Notes: generated from the letters alone by a model not told the origin. A stretch of 8,442 bases of DNA from Patescibacteria group bacterium (GCA_018896315.1 JAHIMV010000008.1:1-8442), one strand, 5' to 3'. Numbered from the stretch's first letter, positions 1 to 5,076 are shown. A program made the numbers and translations.

Positions 1-683
1 CTAACCCTACCCTGCTCAACGTCTATTTTGGCCTGTGAGTCAGATGTTGAAAAAGTTATGGTTGGATTAACCGAAGAGTCATTAGAAAATAAATCATCTA
101 TTTGTTTATTTAATGCATCATCTGCCTTAAAATAAGCATCATTAAGAATATCTTCAACCCCATTATAAAGATTTAATAAGTCAATATCTGCTTTATTTTC
201 CACATTTTCTAAATTAGTCTGAGCATCAATCAATGTTTTTTCTGCATTAGAAACTTTTGTTTCTACTACTTGAATCTCTTCTAACTTAGCCCCTGCTTTT
301 AATTCGTCTAATTTTGCTTTCTCCGCGTCTAAACCTGCTTCATATTGTTTTAATCCCGCCTGAGCACTTTCTAATGCTGCCCGATCTTGTGCTAATTGAG
401 CAGTTAGATCATTGTTGTCTAATTCTATTAAAATTTGTCCAATAACTACTTGCTCACCAATATCAACACTAACCTTGGCTACTCTACCACTTTTTTCAAA
501 TGCCAAATCAACACTCATTGCCGGTTCTACCCGACCAATAACACTAACCTCTTGAATTAAATCTCCCCTTTCCACAGAAATAATATTATACTCTTGTTCT
601 TTTTCTTTAGTAAAAAAATAAATTAAAAAAACAATGATAATTATAATTAAAACAAGAAAAAAGTATTTCTTTTTTATTTTCAT
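1..683 (-). CDS. HlyD/MacA-family membrane fusion protein (efflux periplasmic adaptor), C-terminus off the left edge
   Basis: I translated this frame by hand. It starts at the ATG at 683-681 and stays open for 227 codons to the window edge, so the C-terminus is missing. Residues 1-6 are basic, 7-24 form one hydrophobic anchor (YFFLVLIIIIIVFLIYFF), and the rest would lie outside the membrane. Residues 50-98 carry the half-lipoyl motif typical of the family (SGRVAKVSVDIGEQVVIGQ, then LDNNDLTAQL). Residues 92-165 are rich in A, E, K, Q and L with coiled-coil periodicity, matching the helical hairpin of adaptors. Members of this family link an inner-membrane pump, often a MacB-like ABC transporter, to the outside. 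The pump gene would be expected further left. The substrate cannot be read from this fragment. A promoter lies 42 bases upstream. The family call is firm; the exact subfamily is not. Confidence 0.88.
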   Translation of the reverse strand, partial: MKIKKKYFFLVLIIIIIVFLIYFFTKEKEQEYNIISVERGDLIQEVSVIGRVEPAMSVDLAFEKSGRVAKVSVDIGEQVVIGQILIELDNNDLTAQLAQDRAALESAQAGLKQYEAGLDAEKAKLDELKAGAKLEEIQVVETKVSNAEKTLIDAQTNLENVENKADIDLLNLYNGVEDILNDAYFKADDALNKQIDDLFSNDSSVNPTITFSTSDSQAKIDVEQGRV

Positions 684-724
684 ATTAAATTTATAGCTTC
701 TTTGATTAACTTTCTATTTTTTAT

Positions 725-753
725 ATTATAATCAAAAAAAACAAACTAGTCAA
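725..753 (-). promoter_or_regulatory. sigma70-type promoter for the HlyD-family gene
   Basis: On the minus strand the -35 is TTGACT (753-748), the spacer is exactly 17 nt, and the -10 is a perfect TATAAT (730-725). Transcription would start near 718, about 35 nt before the ATG at 683. This is one of the two best promoters in the window. No strong Shine-Dalgarno follows; only a weak AAAGAAG lies in the leader. Confidence 0.75.
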
Positions 754-760
754 TATAGTC

Positions 761-789
761 TTTACAGACATCTAAAATTAATCTAAAAT
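761..789 (+). promoter_or_regulatory. Probable promoter of tRNA-Gly
   Basis: TTTACA (761-766), a 17-nt spacer and TAAAAT (784-789) lie just upstream of the tRNA. The start would be near 796, about 4 nt before the mature 5' end at 800. The region contains a perfect tandem duplication of the 11-mer ATCTAAAATTA (770-780 and 781-791), so a second -10-like TAAAAT lies 11 bases earlier. This promoter is divergent from, and 8 bases away from, the HlyD promoter. Confidence 0.5.
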
Positions 790-799
790 TAAATTTAAA

Positions 800-874
800 G
801 CGGGTATTGTATAATGGCTATTATGCGACCCTTCCAAGGTCGAGACGGGGGTTCGACTCCCCCTACCCGCTCCA
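800..874 (+). tRNA. tRNA-Gly(TCC)
   Basis: All arms can be drawn. The acceptor is GCGGGTA (800-806) with TACCCGC (864-870). The anticodon stem is CGACC (826-830) with GGTCG (838-842), around the loop CTTCCAA, which puts anticodon TCC at 833-835. The T-arm contains GTTCGACTC. The discriminator is T871 and CCA is encoded at 872-874. TCC reads GGA and, by wobble, GGG. The gene stands alone and converges with the riboflavin kinase operon. Confidence 0.95.
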
Positions 875-884
875 TATAAAAAGG

Positions 885-902
885 GTCTACTGTTTAGTAG
901 AC
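885..902 (-). terminator. Rho-independent terminator of the exchanger-gdh-riboflavin kinase operon
   Basis: A perfect 7-bp stem, GTCTACT (885-891) with AGTAGAC (896-902), has a 4-nt loop. On the minus strand it is followed by CCC and then TTTTT (882-878 region). The hairpin contains the last codons and the TAG stop of the riboflavin kinase gene (887-889), so coding and termination signals overlap. On the plus strand no T-run follows, so it is not a terminator for tRNA-Gly. Confidence 0.7.
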
Positions 903-1321
903 TCTAAAGTTTTTATGGCCTCAGAACAATCTTGTTTTAATTGTTTTTGTAAACTAATAAAATCTGAAAAATTTTTTGGCTCTCGTATAAAACCAGCTAA
1001 TCGGAAAAAAACCGTTTCTCCATAAATTTCTCTATTAAAATCAAAAACAAAAATTTCTATAATATTCTTTTTTTCTTTCAAAATTAACCTTGGACCATAA
1101 TAAAGTACACCTTGATATGTTTTATTATTTATCTTTAAAAAACAAGCATAAACTCCTTCCCTCTGACCTAAAAGAACTTTAGGATTATTAAAATTTAAAG
1201 TAGGGGATTTAATTTTTTTTGCAAATCCTCTACCTCTTATAACTTCACCAGATAACCAAGTGTTGTCTGATTTTTGATTTACAAATAAATTTTTTACTTT
1301 ATTTTTCAAAATTTGAAACAT
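887..1321 (-). CDS. Stand-alone riboflavin kinase (RibF C-terminal domain type)
   Basis: This enzyme would phosphorylate riboflavin to FMN in the cytoplasm. The 144-residue protein is essentially one flavokinase domain. It has GEVIRGRGFAKKIKSPTLNF at 25-44 with the PTxN nucleotide/metal motif at 40-43 (PTLN). EGVYACFL at 55-62 and YQGVLYYGPRL at 69-79 follow. Next come IIEIFVFDFNREIYG at 87-101, whose E89 is the likely catalytic base by family position, and the usual C-terminal helix ending QLKQDCSEA. Typical bacterial RibF is about 300 residues with an N-terminal FAD synthetase (FMN adenylyltransferase) domain. That domain is absent here, and there is no room for it because the start lies inside the gdh 3' end. 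FAD would have to come from another gene or from outside. The gene overlaps glutamate dehydrogenase by 23 bases, which implies translational coupling. The first 20 residues are not conserved, so a later start is possible. Confidence 0.85.
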   Translation of the reverse strand: MFQILKNKVKNLFVNQKSDNTWLSGEVIRGRGFAKKIKSPTLNFNNPKVLLGQREGVYACFLKINNKTYQGVLYYGPRLILKEKKNIIEIFVFDFNREIYGETVFFRLAGFIREPKNFSDFISLQKQLKQDCSEAIKTLESTKQ

Positions 1322-2543
1322 TAGATTTTAAATAACCCCTGCAATCAACAACCCGAGAAACAGCTAAAACATACGCCGCCATTCTTAGGTTAATATTTCT
1401 TTTTTTACTTATTTTCCAAACTTGATTAAAGGATTGTGTAATTTTCTCTTTTAATTTTTCTTCCACTTTTTGTTCTGTCCATTGCTCTTGGTTCTTATTT
1501 TGATACCACTCAAAATAAGATACAGTTACCCCCCCGCTATTGGCTAAAATATCCGGAACAACAATAATATTATTTTTTTCTAAAATTTTCTCAGCTTTTG
1601 GCGTAACTGGTCCATTAGCCATTTCAATAATTACTTTGGCTTTAATTTTAAAAGCATTATTTTTATTAATCACCCCTTCTAAAGCAGCTGGGGCAAGTAT
1701 TTCTGTTGGCTGTAATAAAATTTTATCTGCCTCTATATTTTTAGATTGGGGAAAATTTTTAACTGAACCTGTTTGATTTTTATATTCCAAGACTTGATCT
1801 GGGTTCACTCCTTCAGAGTTTAAAATAGCGCCCTGAGAATCACTTATCCCTATTATTTTATACCCGTTCTCAAAAGCAATTTTTGCAAACCAATAACCAA
1901 CATTTCCAAAACCTTGAACAATTATAGTTTTTTTCTTTAAATTTATATTTTTATTAAGCTCGTCTAGAACAAAAAACCCTCCTTGGCCAGTCGCTTTTAT
2001 TCTTCCCTGTGAACCACCCAACCCTAAAGGTTTGCCAGTTAAAACCGCTTTTGTTAAACCATGTTTTAAAGCTTCATCTAACATCCAACCAATAACTTGA
2101 GGGCTAACTCCTACATCAGGCGCTGGAACGTCTTTATTTTCTCCTATATAAGGGGACAAATATTCAATATATTTTCTGGATAATCGTTCTAGCTCTACGT
2201 CTGATAATTTTTTTGGATTTACTTTTATCCCTCCTTTTCCGCCCCCAAAAGGAACATCTACTAAAGCGCATTTCCATGTCATCCACATAGATAAGGCCTT
2301 AACCTCGTTTTTATTGACTTGAGGATGAAAACGAATTCCTCCTTTATATGGTCCGCGCCTGTTATTATGTTGGGAACGAAAACCTAAAAACTTTTTTGTC
2401 CGGCCGTTGTCTAATTTTATTGGCAAAGAAAAACAAAGTACTCTATCTGGTTGAGATAAACTTTTTAAAACATTTTTGTCTAAATCAATTATTTTAGCAA
2501 CTTGTTTTAATTGTTTTTTTGCCGAAGACCACGGATTATTCAT
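1299..2543 (-). CDS. gdhA: Glutamate dehydrogenase (Glu/Leu/Phe/Val dehydrogenase family)
   Basis: This cytoplasmic enzyme interconverts glutamate with 2-oxoglutarate and ammonia using NAD(P). At 414 residues it matches the usual length of hexameric bacterial and archaeal enzymes. The N-terminal substrate domain has RGPYKGGIRFHP (63-74, K67), MTWKCALVDVPFGGGKGG (88-105, K91 and K103) and DVPAPDVG (138-145, D143). These four residues have the same mutual spacing as K89, K113, K125 and D165 of the Clostridium symbiosum enzyme, so the active site looks complete. The Rossmann domain starts at VQGFGNVG (209-216). DSQGAI (235-240) follows its second strand; I would not call NAD or NADP specificity from it. 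ILANSGGVTVSYFEWYQN near 335-352 is a family signature. The gene lies 39 nt after the exchanger. Only AGG directly before the ATG resembles a ribosome site. The paralogues leucine and phenylalanine dehydrogenase are shorter and lack this motif set. Confidence 0.93.
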   Translation of the reverse strand: MNNPWSSAKKQLKQVAKIIDLDKNVLKSLSQPDRVLCFSLPIKLDNGRTKKFLGFRSQHNNRRGPYKGGIRFHPQVNKNEVKALSMWMTWKCALVDVPFGGGKGGIKVNPKKLSDVELERLSRKYIEYLSPYIGENKDVPAPDVGVSPQVIGWMLDEALKHGLTKAVLTGKPLGLGGSQGRIKATGQGGFFVLDELNKNINLKKKTIIVQGFGNVGYWFAKIAFENGYKIIGISDSQGAILNSEGVNPDQVLEYKNQTGSVKNFPQSKNIEADKILLQPTEILAPAALEGVINKNNAFKIKAKVIIEMANGPVTPKAEKILEKNNIIVVPDILANSGGVTVSYFEWYQNKNQEQWTEQKVEEKLKEKITQSFNQVWKISKKRNINLRMAAYVLAVSRVVDCRGYLKSNVSNFEK

Positions 2544-2582
2544 CCTAATTAATTATTAATAATATATATTTTAAAGACATAC

Positions 2583-3578
2583 TTAAACTAAACCAAAAAG
2601 TTTAATCACAAAAAAGACATAAAGTAATAAATACATTGCTCCTTCCCAAGCATGAATTCTTTGCGAAATAACTGAAATAATAAAAAGAAAAGTTACCAAA
2701 CCTAAAGCGGGTAAACCAAGAATAAATGTTTGCTGGTCTAAAACCAAAGTATTAAAAAGACCAGGAATGCCAATAACTAAAAGAATATTAAAAATATTAG
2801 AACCAAAAATATTACCTAAAGCTAATTCTGGTTTCCCTTTTAAAGCCGCTTTTGCAGAAACAACTAATTCTGGTAAAGAAGTTCCTAAAGCCACAGCAGT
2901 AATTGAAATTACCCCAGCGGCAATGTTTAAAAGAAAAGAAAGCTTGATAATAGAATCAATTAAATATTTTGCTCCAAAGAATAAACCCAAACCACCTAAA
3001 ATAAGAAATAAAATATCTTTACTTTTTATTTTTATTTTTTCTGAACTCTTTTTAAAGGGAAAAGAAAGAATATATTTTCTTCTTTCTGCCCGGCTGGGTA
3101 AAAATTTTTTGTCTTCACTTTCTTTTTTATCTTCCCGATATATTAACGTATAAGCAAGATAAATAAAATAACCAATAATAAGAATTAAAGATTCAATTAA
3201 AACAACTTTCTTGTCTGCTAATACTCCTAAGACTAAAACAGTAGCAATAGCTAATAAAGGAGCGTCTAAATCAATCAAACTTTTAGAAGCAGTTAGTTTT
3301 TCCGCTAAAATAGCGGAAATACCAATCACTAAAAGAATGTTTGCGATATTAGAACCCACTGCATTGGCTACCACTATTTCTGTTACCCCTCTGAAGCTGG
3401 CTACTAAAGAAGAAAACAATTCAGGAAGAGATGTTCCCATAGCCACAATTGTCACCCCTACAATAAAAGGAGAAAGACCTAAGGCTAAGCCAATTTTTTC
3501 CGCGCTCTCTAAAAACCAGTCTGCTCCTTTTGCTAAAACAGCCAGGGAAATGATAAAGATAAAAATCCAAAACAACAT
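2583..3578 (-). CDS. CaCA-family sodium/calcium-type cation exchanger
   Basis: This inner-membrane antiporter probably expels Ca2+ in exchange for Na+ (or H+/K+). The 331 residues form about ten hydrophobic segments with the two inverted alpha repeats that define the family. Repeat 1 has GTSLPE at 48-53 and GSNIANILLVIG at 75-86. Repeat 2 has GTSLPE at 232-237 and GNIFGSNIFNILLVIG at 255-270. The glutamate of each GTSLPE (E53 position and E237 position) is the ion-coordinating residue in characterised relatives. A charged loop at about 148-187 separates the two halves. The length is standard for the YrbG/NCX_Mj group. It is the first gene of a minus-strand operon with glutamate dehydrogenase and riboflavin kinase, and no functional link between them is obvious. 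The exact ion specificity cannot be read from sequence. Confidence 0.92.
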   Translation of the reverse strand: MLFWIFIFIISLAVLAKGADWFLESAEKIGLALGLSPFIVGVTIVAMGTSLPELFSSLVASFRGVTEIVVANAVGSNIANILLVIGISAILAEKLTASKSLIDLDAPLLAIATVLVLGVLADKKVVLIESLILIIGYFIYLAYTLIYREDKKESEDKKFLPSRAERRKYILSFPFKKSSEKIKIKSKDILFLILGGLGLFFGAKYLIDSIIKLSFLLNIAAGVISITAVALGTSLPELVVSAKAALKGKPELALGNIFGSNIFNILLVIGIPGLFNTLVLDQQTFILGLPALGLVTFLFIISVISQRIHAWEGAMYLLLYVFFVIKLFGLV

Positions 3579-3610
3579 AATTTCTAAAACGTCTTAATAA
3601 ATTATAGTTT

Positions 3611-3638
3611 ATAATAACATAATTTAAAAATTTTTCAA
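3611..3638 (-). promoter_or_regulatory. Probable promoter of the exchanger-gdh-riboflavin kinase operon
   Basis: On the minus strand TTGAAA (3638-3633), a 16-nt spacer and TATTAT (3616-3611) precede the exchanger ATG at 3578 by about 33 nt. The surrounding DNA is so AT-rich that chance -10 matches are common. The position just upstream of the first operon gene is the main support. Confidence 0.45.
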
Positions 3639-3646
3639 AGGCGATC

Positions 3647-3675
3647 TTGCCAAAATATATTTTATTTGTTAATAT
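3647..3675 (+). promoter_or_regulatory. Probable original promoter of the tRNA-Phe gene
   Basis: TTGCCA (3647-3652), a 17-nt spacer and TAATAT (3670-3675) predict a start near 3682. That is about 12 nt before the partial tRNA copy at 3694, a normal tRNA leader length. The intact tRNA now begins at 3839, so the present leader would be about 157 nt. This fits the view that a segment was inserted between the promoter and the tRNA body. Confidence 0.4.
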
Positions 3676-3692
3676 TTTCTTAGGATTTTATA

Positions 3693-3849
3693 TGCCGAGG
3701 TAGCCCTCCTGCGCCAAGGCTTCGGATGGACAATGGCCTTTCTAAATAAACTACATATATAATAATTTCGCGCATACGAAGCTATACTTCGCTATTCCAT
3801 AGCTACGTAGTAGCGTCGGATAGCTTTAGCGAAGTAGTGCCGAGGTAGC
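3693..3849. repeat. 145-bp repeat-rich segment flanked by a 12-nt duplication of the tRNA-Phe 5' end
   Basis: TGCCGAGGTAGC occurs exactly at 3693-3704 and again at 3838-3849, where it is the start of tRNA-Phe plus one base. Between the copies is GC-richer DNA with small dyads. These are AAGGC (3716-3720) with GCCTT (3736-3740), CGAAG (3777-3781) with CTTCG (3787-3791), and GCTAC (3802-3806) with GTAGC (3810-3814). The motifs gccaaggcttcgg and agctttagcgaag resemble dispersed intergenic repeats I associate with Patescibacteria genomes; that is recollection, not a search. No coding frame is present. The simplest reading is insertion of a repeat unit at the 5' end of the tRNA with target duplication. 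Confidence 0.55.
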
Positions 3850-4134
3850 TCAGTGGTAGAGCAAATGGCTGGTTTTCGGCCCCTTTAATGGTAACATTAA
3901 AGTGCAAACCAGGTGAAATCGGGGAAACCTCTAAAAAAGGCAATCCCGAGCCAAGCCCTTTTTAAGGGAAGGTGTAGAGACTATCCTTTAAAGGAGTACT
4001 CCAATATTAATTATTTGGGGGAAGCGCCTGGGGTCCCAATAATTATGGGACCATGATATAGTCCGAACCTTTGGGAAACCAAAGTAAAATTAAGGAAAAC
4101 CATTGTGTCGGCAGTCCGATTCTGCCCCTCGGCA
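3839..4134 (+). tRNA. tRNA-Phe(GAA) interrupted by a group I intron
   Basis: The exons are 3839-3870 and 4095-4134. Joined, they give a full cloverleaf. The acceptor is GCCGAGG (3839-3845) with CCTCGGC (4127-4133). The D-arm is GCTC/GAGC around AGTGGTA. The anticodon stem is AATGG (3864-3868) with CCATT (4100-4104). The restored loop is C32 U33 G34 A35 A36 A37 A38, so the anticodon is GAA (4095-4097), phenylalanine. The T-stem is GGCAG (4110-4114) with CTGCC (4122-4126). The discriminator is A4134 followed by CCT, so CCA is not fully encoded, unlike the Gly and Val genes here. The T-loop reads TCCGATT, giving C instead of the near-universal U at position 55. A codon family as basic as UUY needs this tRNA, so splicing is probably essential unless another copy exists. 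Confidence 0.93.
3871..4094 (+). ncRNA. Group I self-splicing intron, subgroup IA-like, in the tRNA-Phe anticodon loop
   Basis: The intron is 224 nt and has no ORF. Helices can be drawn in canonical order. P1 is GGCU^G (3867-3871) with CGGCC (3877-3881), placing U33 opposite G3878 at the 5' splice site. P10 is GTTTTC (3872-3877) with 3'-exon GAAAAC (4095-4100). P2 is CTTTAATG/CATTAAAG capped by GTAA (3883-3902). P3 is CCAGGTG (3909-3915) with CGCCTGG (4025-4031). P4 is TCGGG (3919-3923) with CCCGA (3945-3949). P6a is CCCTT/AAGGG (3956-3968). P7 is GACTA (3979-3983) with TAGTC (4059-4063). P8 is GGTCCCA/TGGGACC (4032-4052). P9 is CTTTGG-GAAA-CCAAAG (4069-4084). The last base is G4094. Two hairpins between P7 and P3, CCTTTAAAGG (3985-3994) and CTCCAA/TTGGGG (3999-4020), match P7.1 and P7.2 of subgroup IA, as in T4 td. 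Boundaries are fixed by P1 plus P10. Confidence 0.93.
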
Positions 4135-4151
4135 CCTGTTGATAACTATTA

Positions 4152-4180
4152 TTGACATAAATAGAACTCCAGATTATAAT
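4152..4180 (+). promoter_or_regulatory. Perfect consensus sigma70-type promoter of the HTH-LAGLIDADG-like gene
   Basis: TTGACA (4152-4157), a 17-nt spacer and TATAAT (4175-4180) match the consensus at all twelve positions. The start would be near 4187 and the leader about 42 nt. It lies 15 bases after the tRNA-Phe discriminator, so the gene does not depend on tRNA transcription. The left arm of a 12-bp inverted repeat fills most of the spacer. Confidence 0.8.
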
Positions 4181-4208
4181 TAATATATACTTATGTATCT
4201 GGAGTTCT
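4163..4208. repeat. 12-bp perfect inverted repeat around the promoter -10, operator-like
   Basis: AGAACTCCAGAT (4163-4174) and ATCTGGAGTTCT (4197-4208) are exact reverse complements separated by 22 AT-rich bases. The left arm lies between the -35 and -10, and the right arm lies just after the predicted start. This suits a regulator that would block RNA polymerase, perhaps the HTH protein encoded next door. As RNA only the right arm would be transcribed from this promoter. In tRNA read-through transcripts both arms would pair. The T-poor tail argues against a good terminator. Confidence 0.6.
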
Positions 4209-4228
4209 TATTTTAATAAATTATTTTT

Positions 4229-4903
4229 ATGCGCAATGATAAACAAAAAGCAATTCGACTAAGAAAATTAGGTAAAAGCTATAATGAGATTACGAAAATA
4301 CTGGGGGTTCCCAAGAGTACTTTATCTACGTGGCTTAAAGAAATTAAAATACCTTTAAAAGTTAAACAGAAAATTCTATATAACGCTCGAAAAAGTTGGG
4401 CCAAGAGCATTACAGATTATAATAAAAAAAGAGCAATTCTGATTAAAGAAAAATGGGAAAAATTTGAGGGTGAAACCAGTAAGGAAATCAGTAAAATATC
4501 AATAAAAGAGCTTAAATTGATTGGCACAGCTCTTTATTGGGCAGAAGGTTATAAAAAAACAAGATGGTATGTAATGTTTTGTAATTCTGATCCAGATATG
4601 GTTTATTTATTTATGAAATTTTTCCGAGAAGTATGTCTAGTACCAGAAAAAAAACTAAAACCACAAGTACAAACTCATGCTAATATCTCTGAAAATGTAG
4701 CTAAGCAATATTGGTCACAAATTAGTAATTTACCGATAAAACAATTCAGAAAAACATTAAAACAGATTAGTAAAGGTAGTAAAAATATACGAGCAAAAAA
4801 TACTTTACCATATGGCGTTTTTAGAATTTATGTTTATGACGTAGAATTAGTCCACAAAATAAAAGGCTGGATTAAAGGACTTATAATACAATCTAACGGT
4901 TAA
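4229..4903 (+). CDS. HTH plus LAGLIDADG-like protein, possible free-standing homing endonuclease
   Basis: The protein has 224 residues. Residues 7-38 form a helix-turn-helix of the resolvase/Hin type (AIRLRKLGKSYNEITKILGV, then PKSTLSTWLKEI). After a basic helical linker, LIGTALYWAEG at 97-107 resembles the first LAGLIDADG helix, with E106 at the acidic catalytic position. YVMFCNSDPDMVYLFMKFF at 114-132 and FRIYVYDVELVHKIKGWIKGL at 198-218 fit the strand-helix pattern of that fold. Only one clear LAGLIDADG helix is seen, so it would act as a dimer if it is a nuclease. The gene lies outside the intron, 94 bases after tRNA-Phe, with its own consensus promoter, a possible operator and a terminator. 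No Shine-Dalgarno precedes the ATG. It could equally be a DNA-binding regulator with a degenerate nuclease fold. Similar uncharacterised proteins are, as I recall, frequent in Patescibacteria. Cleavage activity and target are unknown. Confidence 0.65.
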   Translation: MRNDKQKAIRLRKLGKSYNEITKILGVPKSTLSTWLKEIKIPLKVKQKILYNARKSWAKSITDYNKKRAILIKEKWEKFEGETSKEISKISIKELKLIGTALYWAEGYKKTRWYVMFCNSDPDMVYLFMKFFREVCLVPEKKLKPQVQTHANISENVAKQYWSQISNLPIKQFRKTLKQISKGSKNIRAKNTLPYGVFRIYVYDVELVHKIKGWIKGLIIQSNG

Positions 4904-4954
4904 ATTCTCTATTATATTTCTTAAAACTCGTTTCAAGATCAAATTATAAAAACT

Positions 4955-4975
4955 CGCTTTAAAGCGGATTTTTTT
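4955..4975 (+). terminator. Probable intrinsic terminator after the HTH-LAGLIDADG-like gene
   Basis: The 12-nt palindrome CGCTTTAAAGCG (4955-4966) is followed by GATTTTTTT on the plus strand, 51 bases after the stop codon. The stem is short (4 bp around TTAA), so the signal is moderate. On the minus strand it lies just after tRNA-Val and is followed by TTTTTATAATTT, so it may work in both directions. An 8-mer AAAACTCG is repeated at 4923-4930 and 4949-4956. Confidence 0.5.
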
Positions 4976-4976
4976 A

Positions 4977-5051
4977 TGGTGGGCACTGAGGGATTCGAAC
5001 CCCCGACCTGCTGGATGTAAACCAGACGCGCTACCACTGCGCCAAGTGCCC
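4977..5051 (-). tRNA. tRNA-Val(TAC)
   Basis: On the minus strand the acceptor GGGCACT (5051-5045) pairs with AGTGCCC (4987-4981). The D-arm is GCGC/GCGC around AGTGGTA. The anticodon loop is TTTACAT with anticodon TAC at 5019-5017. The T-arm is GGGGG-TTCGAAT-CCCTC. The discriminator is A (4980) and CCA is encoded (4979-4977). The outermost anticodon-stem pair, 27-43, is a T/C mismatch; otherwise it is standard. It is transcribed toward the plus-strand HTH gene and shares the short region with that gene's terminator. Confidence 0.95.
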
Positions 5052-5057
5052 CTTTAC

Positions 5058-5076
5058 TTGGAAACTAAGTTTCCAA
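5058..5076. repeat. 19-nt palindrome next to the tRNA-Val 5' end
   Basis: TTGGAAACT (5058-5066) and AGTTTCCAA (5068-5076) are exact reverse complements around one central A. The palindrome begins 7 bases upstream of the mature tRNA-Val 5' end, so it would fold as a hairpin in the pre-tRNA leader or act as a protein-binding site. TTGACT at 5099-5094 on the minus strand is a candidate -35 for the tRNA, but I see no convincing -10. Confidence 0.5.

Noticed and set aside
807..1025. 72-codon open frame on the plus strand
   Set aside because: It runs through tRNA-Gly and antisense to the riboflavin kinase, with no family resemblance.
1540..1776. 78-codon frame antisense to glutamate dehydrogenase
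   Set aside because: It is a shadow of a strongly conserved gene, with low-complexity hydrophobic content.
2767..3597. Two 128-codon plus-strand frames antisense to the exchanger (2767-3153 and 3211-3597)
   Set aside because: They resemble each other only because they lie opposite the two alpha repeats of the exchanger. There are no start signals of their own.
3694..3704. A second, truncated tRNA-Phe gene or tRNA pseudogene
   Set aside because: Only the first 11 tRNA bases match, and no D, anticodon or T arm follows. It is better explained as a flanking duplication.
3871..4094. Subgroup IC3 intron like cyanobacterial tRNA-Leu
   Set aside because: The P/Q region looks similar, but the two hairpins between P7 and P3 and the U33/G34 site fit subgroup IA better.
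4163..4208. Rho-independent terminator for tRNA-Phe
   Set aside because: The loop is 22 nt and AT-rich, and no uninterrupted T-run follows. The arms sit around a consensus promoter instead, so an operator role fits better.
4229..4903. Intron-encoded homing endonuclease
   Set aside because: The tRNA 3' exon (4095-4134) is complete before this gene starts, so the gene is outside the intron.
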